64,000 bases of DNA. Source: Diploscapter coronatus (Eukaryota; Nematoda; Chromadorea; Rhabditida; Rhabditidae). The stretch spans positions 67,231,201 through 67,295,200 of the forward strand of contig OZ038422.1 of NCBI GenBank assembly GCA_964036155.1. The letters are read 5' to 3'. The first letter of the stretch is position 1. Each line of letters starts with the position of its first letter. The notes under the pieces were generated by a model. It worked only from the letters and a program-made list of their open reading frames with translations, was not told the origin of the DNA and searched no databases. The position numbers and the translations under genes were made by a program. Shown here piece after piece: positions 1 through 12,066 of this stretch.

Positions 1-125
1 GTCGCCATTCAAACCTATAGCTCCAATTAGAAGTGTCAATAAGCGCGATAGAAAGGTTATTCAGAAATGATTTCTTCTTTTAGAAAGATAAAAATAGTCA
101 ATATCTTCTCACCGAATTATTTTAG

Positions 126-3100
126 GTTGGATATGATACATGTGATTCATCAGATGATCGTATTTTGCAAGCAGATATGCCTCCAGCTCTGCAAAGAGTC
201 GAGGGCAGTTCAAAGTTGCTCGAAGATGCTTGCCATATGTTGAAGGTAGGCGGATTATGCCATCATTGAGTTACAAGACACAATGACTCTATAGGGTGAT
301 CCATTTTCTGTTCCGGCTAGAAAAAAGCTGATCGATGGAGCTCGAGGCATTCTGCAAGGCACGTCCGCCTTGCTGCTGTGTTTCGATGAGTCGGAAGTCC
401 GAAAAATCATCCGAGGATGCAGAAAAGTCCTCGACTATCTGGCGGTCGCTGAAGTCATCGAAGGCATGGATGATTTGGCTCAATTCGTTAAAGATATTTC
501 TCCATGGCTGACTAGAGTGACGACAGACGTGAATTTGAGGCAGCAAGAATTGACACATCAAGTAAGAAAATTGAATATTTGCATCATATTGAAACAGGAA
601 TACTACGATATCTACATTGCAAATTTACAAAGTTTGAATCACCTGAATAGTTTATTCTCGTGTCTAAATCGTTTTTCGTGATAGTATAGATATAAGCGAT
701 GATCAAAACTTTGAAAACTATATTATTCTGATTAAGCAGTCTAGCTTATTTTTTACCGAGGAATCGCGAGCATTTTGAAAATTAATTTGATATCGAGCGC
801 GACAGATTTCCATTTGTTTTATTTTCGATCAGGCCAATCCATAGAAGTACATTATTCAAACAAGGCTAAAAATCCTCGGTTAAAAATGAACTTTTTATAG
901 TCACTTTATCTTTAAGATAGCGATGATATTCTAAATGATAGCAGTAGCTTTTTACATAATAAATCATCTGATTTTAGGTGCATCGCGAAATTCTGATTCG
1001 CTGTTTGGATGCCATTAAAACCCTATCGCCCATATTGATTTGTGCAATGAAGATCTTCATTCAAATCAACAACGATCCGTCGCAAAGGGGAGGAGCAGAG
1101 GCAGCTGAGAACAGGAACTACCTGGCACAGAGAATGACTGATGAAATGAATGAGATTATCAGAGTTCTGCAGGTAGATTGAGAAGTCGATTATAGATTTC
1201 ACTGGGTTGTTTAGTTGACAACATACGACGAGGACGAATGGGATGCAGACAATGTGACAGTGATGAGGAAGGCACTTTCTGCCGCCAAGTCGTTATTGAC
1301 AGCTGCCCTAGGTCGGACTTCATGAGTCAATAGAAGTGTCCTATTTGACAATTTCAGACTGGCTCGCAGATCCTCGCGGCAGGCCAGGCGCCGTTGGCGA
1401 GAAGGCGATCAGGCGAATTCTCGAATACTCCGAGAGAATCGCCGAACGAGCATTGCCAGAGGACAGTTACAGCATCAAGGTATGATTGAAAGGTGTTGAG
1501 TTTGATGACCTTCATGCTTTTCAGCGCTCCATCAACGAAATCAGTCACTATACCGACCAGATTTGCGACCTCCGCAATTCGGGCAGAAACGACGAGAATC
1601 TGGCTGCTACTTGCGCTCAGAAACTCAAGGAGCTTGTCGGCACGAAGCACAGCTCTGGCCAACTGAGCGATGCTCTCAGCAACGCACAGCGACACGGAGC
1701 AGCTCATCCAGCACACACCGCTGCAGGACGATTGGAGCAGGCGCTCAGATGGCTCGACAACCCAGGCGTCGACGATGGAGGTGTCGGAATGCAGGCCATC
1801 CGCATGCTCACGGAAGATGCACGCAAATTGGCAGACCGACTCAATCCACAAGACAGGTTGAATGAAGTGTCGAGAAAAAGAAGTGACTATTTTATTCTAG
1901 AAACCGCTTGCTCGGACTTTGCAACGATATCGATAGAATGGTCGGTCAACTCTACGATCTCGAGAGACGCGGTCTTGGCAACACACCAGAAGCACAGGCT
2001 CTGCGTGCTCAGCTGAAGGATAGACTCAGAGAACTGGCCGACTTCATGAAGAAGATCCTCACTGACAGAGTCGTCGACGACTTTGCTGACATCACCACTC
2101 CACTCAAGGTTCGAAAAGAGAAGCGAGAAGGCATTTGAAATGAAAATTGTAGCAATTCGTCGAAGCAGTCCATGCCGACCCTTACATGCCCAACAGAGAG
2201 CAGAACTTCGTCGAGAAGGCCAACAAGCTGACCGATCACTCGCGATCAATGACGCAGACTGCTCGACTGGTATGATGAGAATAGTTCTTGACTAGCATCG
2301 TAAAAGCGTAACTCTTAGGTTGCAACCTGCGGACCATGCAAGAGCAAGAAGACCATCGAGGCCATCGTCGACACCGCAGAGAAGATCGACCAGATGACAC
2401 CGCAGTTCGTGAATGCCGGAAAGATTCGACTTCTCAACAGCAGCGAGCCTGCCGAGGTGCACTTCGAGAATCTGCACAGACAATACGCCGACGCACTCCA
2501 CAGACTGCGATCTCATGTCGACGACGCTATCGACACTGGCGAATTCGTCAGGGCTAGTGAAAACGTAAGCCTCTTGTTCTTTCGATACATGATGCGAGAA
2601 TTACTGCCTCTGCTCTCAATCATCTCATCTGACGATGATCATCTCTGTACAAAATGCGCTACAGCAGCATACAAACTGAATGAATTGGCTTTGCATAAGT
2701 ACAATTGCTGATGAATAAAAACTTTGATAGCTTTTGACATGTATAGAAAATTCAACAATAAAGCTTCTTCACTCCATAGAATGCATAAAATATGTATTCC
2801 ATTCCTAATGTTGCTTCATTTCAGGCAATGCGCCGCTACACAACCCACTGTGAAAGTGCGATCACCAGCAATCATCCTCAGGGAATGGTCGACAACACTT
2901 CTCAGGTAGCAGCATTTCATGTCAACGCTCACTATACACATCCATAATTCATTGTAGATCGCTCGACTTGGTAACCGCGTACTGATGACAGCAAAGAACG
3001 AGGCAGACAACTCGGAAGAGCCCGCCTTCGTCGATCGAGTCAACACCGCTGCATCGCAACTTCACTCGGGTAAGTCGCACTATCTACTCTACTCATTTTA

Positions 3101-5547
3101 CTCGAAACTATCCCGTTTCACACATATCGATTTTCCGTAAAAATAGTCGTAGTTTTGTCGCGTATTTGTTGAGTTCCTTCGAAAAAGCCTACTCCCATCA
3201 ATTACGAGTTTGGAAACTCGAAAACAAAGAAAAAAAGGGGGACAACACATGGTTGGTGCCTTTGCAGTTGCTCCTCATGAAAACTCGAGATAATAAGAAG
3301 ATAAATAAACCGAAAAAGTGGATGAAATAGTGCGGAATCTGGCGAGGAATTGAGAAATGAGGGCAAACCTGAAATTGAAAGAAGAAAGGAGTTTGAGAAG
3401 GGGCGGTTAGGTCAATAGATAGGCAGGCAGGCAGCTTCTGTCCTCCATCAGTGCTGCATTCCCACAGCAGCACGCCAATCTCCTAGTTTCCAACCCGCCT
3501 AATCGTTTTTGTCAATTTCCTGCGCTTCTATTTCTGTTCTACCGATGCCATTTCTATTCCTCGACTCCGGCCCTCCTCTAGTTACTCGAATGCCTCCTCC
3601 CCAGCGCTATTCTTCTTCCGAAGTCTCTTCCGACCCTTACGAATCGGACGAGTACGACGACGAGGAGACTTATTATTATAGAACTGAGCGGTTCAACCCT
3701 CAGGTTTACATAAGTACGGCACTTTTATAGGAGAAATTTCCTCTAGTATCGTAAGAACTGCATCGGCACGACCATCCGGGGCCCCTTAATTTTGTCCTAA
3801 ATGATTTTCGAACTTTTCTGAATTTAGCGATTCCACCAATGGTCAACCACGCGAAACAAGTGGCTCTGAATCCGCGAGACACGCACGCAGCTGATAACTG
3901 GCGTGGAGCTAATGACCATCTGCTTGACTCTGTCCGAGCAGTTGGAGACGCTATTACCGGACTGCCAGCCAATGGACGATCGAGCTATCAGGAAAGCTAC
4001 AGCCGAGGATCCAATTACACTCCACAGGTATGGAATAAATCATCAGGTCGTTGAAATAAACTAGACACATTTTAGCCGCGTGAAAGCTCACAGGTTCTTC
4101 GAACTGTGGCAGCCACGCCACCGGCTCCGGCTGTTGTGCACAACAAGATGATCATCCGCGAGGAGATCCCGGCTCCACCGCGCCCACCACCCCCTGTCGA
4201 ACTCAGGTAAATCGATCGCGACATCGTCATTGGTTCATTTCGTTTGTAAATTGCAGTCCGCCTCCGAGACCGCCTCCCCCGCCCGAGTACGATGAAGAGG
4301 AAGAGACTCGAGCGTTCTGGGAGCGATACCCCTTGCCGCAAGCCTCGCATCAGCCAATTCTCTCCGCCGCCTACGGACTGCACAATGAGCTGAAACAGTG
4401 GTCGAGTCAGGAGAACGACATCGTCGCGGCCGCCAAGAGGATGGCTATTCTCATGGCCAGACTCTCGCAGCTCGTGCGTGGAGAGGGCGGCACGAAGAAG
4501 GATCTGATCGATTGCTCGAAGGCCATCGCCGACTCATCCGAAGAGGTCACCAGACTCGCTGTCCACATCGCCAGACTCTGCACCGACATCAAGATGAGAA
4601 TGGTATATAAACTGATTCCGTTGAAGTTTCCACTTTGATGATATTCAGGCTCTTCTGCAAGTCTGCGAACGTATCCCAACCATCGCCACCCAGCTGAAGA
4701 TTCTCTCGACCGTCAAGGCAACGATGCTCGGCTCATCAAGTAAGTCACTGGCAGATGGAAGATGGGAGACGGAAGACTGAACCGTTCTGTCCCAGTCAAA
4801 TGACTGACTCTGCCATCTCTGCCCACTCGAGCGGTTGGCAAACAGAGCAGCAGAGTCTGTGTCTGTCTGCAGAGGCAGAGCTTTTCATTGCCGTCACACA
4901 ACAGAAATCTCCCACCACAAACGCGCATTCTCGTGCATTGGTTTGCTAGAGAAAAGTCCAAATCGACTGCGTGTGTGTGTGTGAGATAGATGACAGCTTT
5001 AAATAGGAGAAAAACATTTTTAAAAAATCGATAAACGGTTTACATGAGTACGACACTTTCAGTGGCTATTGGACCTTATGGACAACCCGTCGACGGTAAT
5101 TTCGCGTGTCTTTTAGAGTTTTCCCCTACAACTTAGTCGCATGGTCAACTATAGACAATCATCATAACTGTATTTTCGCGTGAAATCCCCGATCTAATTA
5201 TAATATACCTCTTCGCAGATAAAACGAAAATAAAATGTGTACCGAGTGAACCGATCTAACGCGTTGAAGAGTGCTTGATTGAAGTGATTTCAAAAGAAAC
5301 CGATAATGAAAGGCGTTATTTTAGGCAGTGAAGAAGACGAAGAAGCCATGCAGCAGCTGGTCCTCAATGCGCAGAATCTCATGCAATCAGTCAAGGATAC
5401 GGTCAGAGCTGCGGAAGCTGCCTCCATTAAGGTAGACTATATATATATCGAAAAGTAGAAAATATTGTAATGCGAAATTTTCAGATCCGCACGAACTCTG
5501 GTCTGCGTCTGCGTTGGCTCCGCAAACCCATGTGGTCCAACTTCTAA
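126..5547 (+). CDS. deb-1: Vinculin (5' partial)
   Basis: Actin- and talin/alpha-catenin-binding adhesion protein of dense bodies and junctions. Eighteen exons are visible: 126-245, 295-561, 978-1172, 1215-1311, 1358-1479, 1525-1856, 1901-2108, 2153-2269, 2319-2564, 2825-2905, 2958-3069, 3828-4027, 4076-4206, 4257-4602, 4649-4739, 5063-5095, 5325-5431, 5485-5547. They total 2868 nt (955 aa plus stop). The gene enters from the left edge, so the N-terminal head start is missing. Family features seen: DEAEVRKII-like head helix ([11 protein letters not shown]), IIRVLQ, the repeat segment [12 protein letters not shown], a proline-rich linker (about 4180-4300), the tail signature [40 protein letters not shown], and a C-terminus [14 protein letters not shown]. 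All introns are GT-AG and phases agree throughout. An alternative exon lies in the 3070-3827 intron (separate entry). Confidence 0.96.
3582..3703 (+). other. deb-1: Alternative acidic/Tyr-rich vinculin exon
   Basis: A 122-nt open segment inside the vinculin intron 3070-3827, preceded by a ctctag acceptor and followed by a GTTTAC donor. It starts in phase 1 and ends in phase 0, exactly like the next exon 3828-4027, so the two can replace each other but cannot be joined in frame. The encoded piece is rich in Asp, Glu, Ser and Tyr (e.g. [18 protein letters not shown]). It would sit just before the proline-rich linker. ATGs at 3545 and 3590 would also allow use as an alternative first exon, giving a short isoform of linker plus tail. 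Phase and composition are seen; isoform use is inferred. Confidence 0.6.
5063..5095 (+). other. deb-1: 33-nt vinculin exon
   Basis: A symmetrical phase-1 exon between the tail helices, bounded by ctttcag and GTAATT. It adds [12 protein letters not shown] in front of the acidic SEEDEE segment. Because it is symmetrical, skipping it keeps the frame, so it may be optional. Confidence 0.6.
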
Positions 5548-7714
5548 GAATCAAGGCAGGGATCTGAAATCTGTGAACTGCTTACTACAAACCCGACAAA
5601 ATCCCCTGAATCCAGGAAGTTTAATCTATTTTATGTACCATTTTCATTTCATTTTATCATTAATTTTCTCTACGCAAAATTCGTCAATATTTCTATTCTG
5701 CATCAACCGGTTCGACAAATTTCAGTCGATCGGAATTGTGCCATTTCATCAGATCGCTCGATTTTTTTTCCAATTGCTTTGTCTAATTTAATTTTTCCGC
5801 ACCATTTTTCATAATAATTCCTGTGTTTTCTCGATAATTTAATTCATTACTCGAATAATTATGAAGATAAGTGAGATTCTTTGGGAAAACCAATTTTATC
5901 TTCACGACTAAAAATTATGAGAGCCGCGTTTCTAATATAACGGAAGAGAACGTATTGAGTGAGTTTTCATATAGATTTGTGTGTGCATAATATTCTTGTG
6001 TCAATCATGCTATTAGCAATATTTCAGTTGAATATCCACATAATTCATCATAGATTTTCACATTTGAAAGAATTTTATCGTCTCATTTATTGTTCTTCTA
6101 TATCGATTTTCATATTCGTGTACTTAACATTGTGCCTTCAATTAGTAGCATTTAAAACTCTTTGTTAATAATAATTGTTATCTAAATTGAAGATTCTTAT
6201 CACCCGAATATTGCTAAATGCTCATTTAGACAATGGCCTAAATGGACTACAAATTCTATCGGCTTTTTCGGTGCTTTCCATTTTGGTCTAAATTCGGCAA
6301 AATGTTACAAAGTTACCATTTTCGGCCGCACTTCCACTGCCTTGTGTTTCTAAACTTCTAAATCTTCTAGATAAAAGTAAGCAATTTTGTCGTTGAGAAG
6401 TTGGTGTTAAAGCTAGTCTATTTTATTTGATTGCAACATTTTGCTTATATATCAGCAAATTTCTACATGAAAACGATGTGCTCATATTCTATGTTGCATT
6501 TTACAGTAAGTCGGCTCAGAATTTTATTTCATTTTTAAGCTGATTTTGTCACTTGTAAAATTCCGAGTCGCAGCAGTCAGACTATGGGGAATATCGATCC
6601 TTACTTGATATCCTCCAAACTAGCTGCTTATTCCCCTTCCCTTAATCCGTAATCATTGCATCATTTGCCTTAATGGCTCTCAAATCCGTTGGACACAACC
6701 AATCCGGCCGATCAGATCAAGTGCGCCTTATCACCCCATTCTTTGTCTCAATTTCACACTGCAATCCCCGTTTTTCATTTTTTCCCATTTACTTTGATCA
6801 ATCTAATGATCTATGATTTTTCCAATTGTAAAATTATGTTTGTATGACTTATTATAAACGTAATTTAAAATTATTTCGTGTTCAATAACCATCGAAAAAG
6901 AGTTGAGCAGTTCCTATGAGCATATTCGTTCACTATGGATTGAATTTCATTGCATTTTGTGTTATGCGTGAGTGTTCTGTTCGATTCGATAATTTTAGAT
7001 GTCGGATTCATTCGATTTTTTTAGGATGGGGATTTGTCATTTTTACGAATAAAATCGAAGATCGCAGAAATCAACTTCGATTTTGATGGGTCGAAGGGGG
7101 ATGGATAAGATTGAAAAAGCCGAATGTTAGAGGCGAAGGAGGACTGAGAGACCGAGAGAAGCAGGGGAATTACAATGGCATAGATGCACTATCCCTCTCT
7201 GTCTCATTCGTTATCTCTTTTAGCTTTTTCCTTTCTTTACCTCTCTCGATTTAGTATACTCTTTATCGAATCTCTTCAAGCAGTGCAAACACGAACTAAC
7301 GCTAGAAATCCGAAGAAATTGTTCAAACCCAATGGGGAATAGTGAATTCAGGAGAAATAGTTGATAGACTCTTTGTAATTTATTGATATTTAAAAAGTTA
7401 GCATATTATCAAGGCAAAATCGATCTAATTTTTTTACGCTGCACACCTTCATCAAATTACCTTTCCAACTATATATGACACGTTCTTCGTAAGAATCAAG
7501 TATGGGATCTCCAAAAAGTCTTTAGTCTGATGCATTTTGTTTCCTATTTTTATCATTTCTAAACAAATAGCATTTGCGGACATGAATGAGCCCGTCATTT
7601 TGAGACCCTACTCGCCTGAATTGGACGTGTTTACGAGCTCTGAAAGTTTTTGAAACAAGGACAGTTTTCTGATTTTGCATAATTCGATTTAGTTTTCAGA
7701 ATTGCTTATGGGTT
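5548..7714. other. Intergenic, no gene recognised
   Basis: AT-rich sequence holding the vinculin 3' untranslated region and then non-coding DNA. Open frames are short, lack plausible splice neighbours and resemble no family I know. I see no tRNA-like cloverleaf or obvious tandem repeat here. Confidence 0.6.
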
Positions 7715-7940
7715 TTATCCCACAAGATAAGATGCTACACTCTGATATCAGCTATCTTCGAACAGGATGAATAAGCAATGTTTTTATTGAACATTCGACA
7801 AATTTTCGGAATGCATTTGAATTGATCAAGTAAAATGAATAAATCAATTAAAGTAAAAAAAAAAAACTAAGCAGTCATGAGCTGAATAAACTTTGCCTAT
7901 GCATATAGAGCGTCTTTTCACACTTTACCATAATTTCAGA

Positions 7941-10900
7941 TTAGTTTATTGGCGCTTGATGAGAAAATATATCCGGGTGCAACTGTTCCAGACGATGAGG
8001 CGTAACTCCAATAGCTCTGACTAATTCTCTATTATTCGGTGATACAGCAGTGTTGTTCTTCTAAAATTGTTTCTTTTTCTTTTACATGCATATGTACATA
8101 AACTACCTTGACCAATCCTCTCACTAAGAAAAACAGGGGAATTATTTGGAAGCATGGTCCGTATAGGGGAATACTGCCAATAATTCTCTGAAAGTCTTTT
8201 TAAATGCTTTCTTGATAGAAAATTTAAGTTATTCTAGTGTGGATCCATTTCTTATATTAGAAAAGTATACTGTTCAAGGCTCGTTCAGAAAACAATTCCT
8301 AATTTTATAGTTGCTCTTTCTAAGCACATAACGCGAAAGGGGTATTTGGACTCCTTAAAGCGCGATTAGCCGAGTTCTATTCCCAAAAATGCAAAGTAAT
8401 ATTCGTGTGTCTCCTATCCGACGCAAAAATTATCATCGTTTATGTAAATAATGGTAAGATCGAAGGATTCACTATTTAAAAAGATCTTTCCATTTCTTTT
8501 GTTAGTTAATATGAAAATGTGTTATTAATAATGCTTACGTATAAATGACGTATCATATTCCTTAAGAAAGGTGTAGCATCTCTCAAACATCTATCTAAAT
8601 ATATTCCAGTAAGTTCTCTCAAACTTTCAACTTTGAAGCTACGAAACTAAACTGTGGTGCAAAATGTTACGGACGCCTATAAAATAAGTTTTGAGTTGAC
8701 GACATGAATTCCAGAACTTCTAATATTTGTAGGATTATTCACCACATTAAATAACACTATTATATCACTTTTCCGGAAAACTCCACTCATTATACAATAC
8801 ACACGGCTGCGATAATCACTTTTTGGCTGGTGCAAGATGTTACGGACGATTCAGTTCGTCAACTGATATATCCCCTATAACTGAACCAATTCAGCTCAAA
8901 ATTGGCACAATTATTGGAGTATATATCCATAAGATATCCACCAATTTTCAGCCGGATTCGAGTTATAATACGAAAGTTATGAATTTTTTCCACCGAGTGT
9001 CTCTTAACTATGGAAAATGGCCTAAAATGTTAAGGAAATGACTGATTGAAATTCTTCAAAAATTCATAACTCCGAATCTAGTCAACAAACCATCGAATTG
9101 TTTGCATGTTCTGATAGCCTCATTATCACTCTATGAAAACATGATAATAGTTATTCCTGAAAAAAATCTATAGGAATGCAGGAAGAGATTATCCAAAAAT
9201 TCTTCAAATTTTCCCTATTTTCTATAGTAAAAACGATGCTTCAGATTTAGATCACTGTTTCTCGGTAGTTATGAAGTTTCTGATTATAATTTTGGTCTCA
9301 AAATACTCTCAATTGTTTGTATTTTCAGAATCGATATCATTTTATATGATATCTTCGTCCATTTCTACATTATGAATTTTTGAAGAATTTCAATCAGTCA
9401 TTTCCTTAACATTTTAGGCCATTTTCCATAGTTAAGAGACACTCGGTGGAAAAAATTCATAACTTTCGTATTATAACTCGAATCCGGCTAAAAATTGGTG
9501 GATATCTTATGGATATATACTCCAATAATTGTGCCAATTTTGAGCTGAATTGGTTCAGTTATAGGGGATATATCAATTTATGAACTGAATCGTCCGTAAC
9601 ATTTTGCACCACGTAAAAATCGTTTATGATTATTTTGCACAGTTCGTATTTTACGAATTTCCCTGAAAATTGGTACATAGGGGTTTTCGAGGATGCTTGT
9701 TCATTATATCAGCATCAGAAATCCTGGCGACGCCGTTTTCATGCTAAAGTCGACCGATTTATAGGCGTCCGTAACATTTTGCACCACAGTTTAGTTAATT
9801 TATGTTATTTTTCGTTGAATCATGAACAATTTTCATTGTCTCAAAAATTGCTCCCACACCATCGTTCTTTTGGGTAAGAACGTTTTAAAATATATCGAAT
9901 TTCGGTATTTTAAACCAGAAACTGGTTATAAATATAAACAAATGTGTGATTTGATGTTTTAACCAAGTTTGAGAAATCAATTATTTACACAGATTCGTCC
10001 TCTTAACAGACTCGTTACATATGAATGAAAAAATTATTACAACGAAAACATAATTTTGCACAGGATGTTTAAGATATCGAAGATGAAAGATTAAGGGGAC
10101 ATCCTACCTACAGGTTCCCCTTCCTGATAGTCCCAAACAAGGCAAAAATTGTATAGTTGAAAGATATTTAAATCATTTGCTACCATTTCGCATAAAACCT
10201 AAACGTTATACATATTCATTTTCAACATAATATGATGCAAACATTGACCGAGCTAACTTACAGATGCTATTAGATATCGATTTAAGCGTCGTTCAGAATT
10301 TCTTGTACTTGGGCTCAGATTGCCATACGACTTAAAACGCCGCTTTAGATAAATAAACGCGGCAATGCTAATTATCGTCTGAGCATAACTTACTATGATC
10401 GGAACTATTGTATCGTAAATATCCTAAAAATTATCTACATAATTGACATTAATTTTATTTTGATAATATTCGTTTAACTTACATTCCATTGGTAAAGAGC
10501 CATTACATATCGTATATTAGTAATATTAACAATATCAACAATTCGATAAACTTTCAACCACCTAATTGTAAAATAAATTAGCTGGGGAATACAACCAAAA
10601 ATAATATGGAATCCGACCAATATCCAAAATATAATGGAAAATAGCTGAGTTATTTTTTTGTCACGGTGACTAAATTGAATCATTTTGTATCAAAACTGAC
10701 ATATGCATATGTAAGAACTTCTAACAGTGAAAATGTCCTAGCTCTATATATCGTAACTTCAGTCGAAACGAAGCTTATGGGCACCGTTAACCATGTCTTT
10801 TGAAAAGCAAAAAATAAATAAAGCAATTTTCCCTACAATTCCATTTATCAGCTGTCAATGCAAAATTTGAACTATATTAGATTTAAGTCAATTCTATATG

Positions 10901-11708
10901 TCAAATAAATTAAAGTGATATTTTATAGTTATTTGGAAAAGTTACGACAGAAAAGTAGAGACATTATGGCGAAATAATGTATGGAAAACTACAACAATAC
11001 GATACATACTATTTCACAAAATATTGGCTTTTTCTGTAGCAACGTAGATGATATTTTAAACGATTCGCATAAATTGTAGGTAAATATTGATTGATACACG
11101 TGACTAGAATTTTAGATTATGTTACCTCGAATATGTAATCCACTCGACAGCAAAATTGCGAAATTTCATAATAGATATTAAGAAAAATCTAAAGTATTAT
11201 CCTACTTCAATGCATATATTGGAAATTGCATCATAAAATAATAGTAAAAACTTACAATTATCGATACACTGATAAAAAGGAGTACATTTAGAATAAGTAA
11301 GATGGCTATTAATTTTTTGAATTGTGAAAACTTTCCATGTTTTCGAAATAACCGATACATCATAAATATGGCGATAAAAGTCGGAATTAATAAGATGCCA
11401 TAGGAAATGGCCAGTATTTGATGCCCTATAGATGAATTTATTTTTTGAAGATAGCATCGATATAAAACTAATTAACTAACCTATATTTAATTTATCTTGA
11501 TGAAATATGATAGTTTTGCACGCAATGATGAGTTTGTAAAGTAATGCTGTATCTGTTGTTTCAAGTTCTAAAATAGTAAATCGTTACCGAGGTTTATGAA
11601 CAAAACAATGCAGAATAGTATGTAAGAATAAGTAAACTGAAAAAGTAATTCACCTTCACAAAAGTCATAATACTTTGCATAAGGCGTAGTTCTACTGCAC
11701 CGAGACAT
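7941..11708 (-). CDS. Nematode 7TM chemoreceptor-like protein
   Basis: Eleven exons on the minus strand, in transcript order: 11708-11654, 11567-11481, 11425-11256, 11188-11126, 10832-10726, 10669-10483, 10423-10262, 10103-9989, 8594-8539, 8187-8107, 8060-7941. Together 1203 nt, 400 aa plus stop, all GT-AG and in phase. Seven hydrophobic segments are seen, for example ISYGILLIPTFIAIFMMYRL (TM1), the TM3-ICL2 run STEVTIYRARTF, TM5 followed by YLKRRF, and TM7 with GPCFQIIPLFFLVRG. A stop lies in frame directly before the ATG. The pattern fits the nematode serpentine receptors (SRA/SRAB/SRB-like), but I cannot assign the class. The TM6 exon (10103-9989) is the least certain join. The intron before exon 9 carries a transposon. 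Confidence 0.8.
8650..9791. mobile_element. Tc1/mariner-like non-autonomous inverted-repeat element
   Basis: A 1142-bp insertion flanked by TA at 8648-8649 and 9792-9793. The outer 34 bp at each end are perfect inverted repeats starting AACTGTGGTGCAAAATG. The homologous intron in the second block is uninterrupted, with a single TA at 44766-44767, which proves insertion and fixes both borders. TA duplication and the tGGTGCAAAA end are as in Tc1/mariner elements. No transposase frame is present, so it would need a helper. It lies within the intron 8595-9988 of the receptor gene. Confidence 0.92.
8819..9619. repeat. Long inner inverted repeat within the element
   Basis: Arms 8819-9068 and 9371-9619 (about 250 bp each, near-identical) flank a 302-bp spacer. 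Each arm begins with a second copy of the terminal motif GGTGCAA(A/G)ATGTTACGGACG. The element therefore looks like one inverted-repeat unit nested in another, or like a duplicated end. Transcription through it would yield a long RNA hairpin. Confidence 0.85.
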
Positions 11709-11887
11709 TTAATTCTGCGAATTATTTCTCTAATGATAATAATAAACCTGTAGAATAATAATTTGAGAAAATGATCCCAATACAGTACGATTTAGAAAGG
11801 GTAGCGCTTTCGAAACAAGAATGGCAGAACTTGAAATGGATCGAGTAACTGCAAGACGTTGCTTAGGCAATCAGCTTTGTATTTATA
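11709..11887 (-). promoter_or_regulatory. Receptor copy 1 promoter and leader
   Basis: Minus-strand TATAAA at 11887-11882, then a 138-bp block (11849-11712) identical to the second copy, then the ATG at 11708. The block has no ATG on the minus strand and contains an acceptor-like ttctacag, which could be a splice or trans-splice site. Role inferred from position. Confidence 0.5.
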
Positions 11888-12066
11888 CTACTCGCCTAAC
11901 TTATAATTTAATGAAATTTCAGTTTCAGCACTCCAATTATGTTCTGCTCTATGTCTCGTGAAACTGTTACCTCTATTATATAATTTAGTAGGAATTTTGC
12001 AAAGAAGGCAATTTTCAAATTTGAAACTTACGAATCTCAGGACCGGAAATTTAACTGAAGTGACAG

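Larger units (their letters stand above)
7715..11970 (-). repeat. Duplicated receptor block, copy 1
   Basis: This block aligns collinearly and in the same orientation with 43780-47055. It covers the 3' flank, all exons, introns and the upstream region of a seven-transmembrane receptor gene. Copy 1 is longer mainly because of the 1142-bp transposon at 8650-9791. Identity by eye is roughly 75-85 % in exons and introns, but 100 % over 138 bp next to the start codon (11712-11849). Ends are approximate. Confidence 0.9.

Noticed and set aside
9626..9877. 83-codon plus-strand frame across the Tc1-like element border
   Set aside because: Spans the transposon end into the intron of a minus-strand gene; not a transposase and no splice support.
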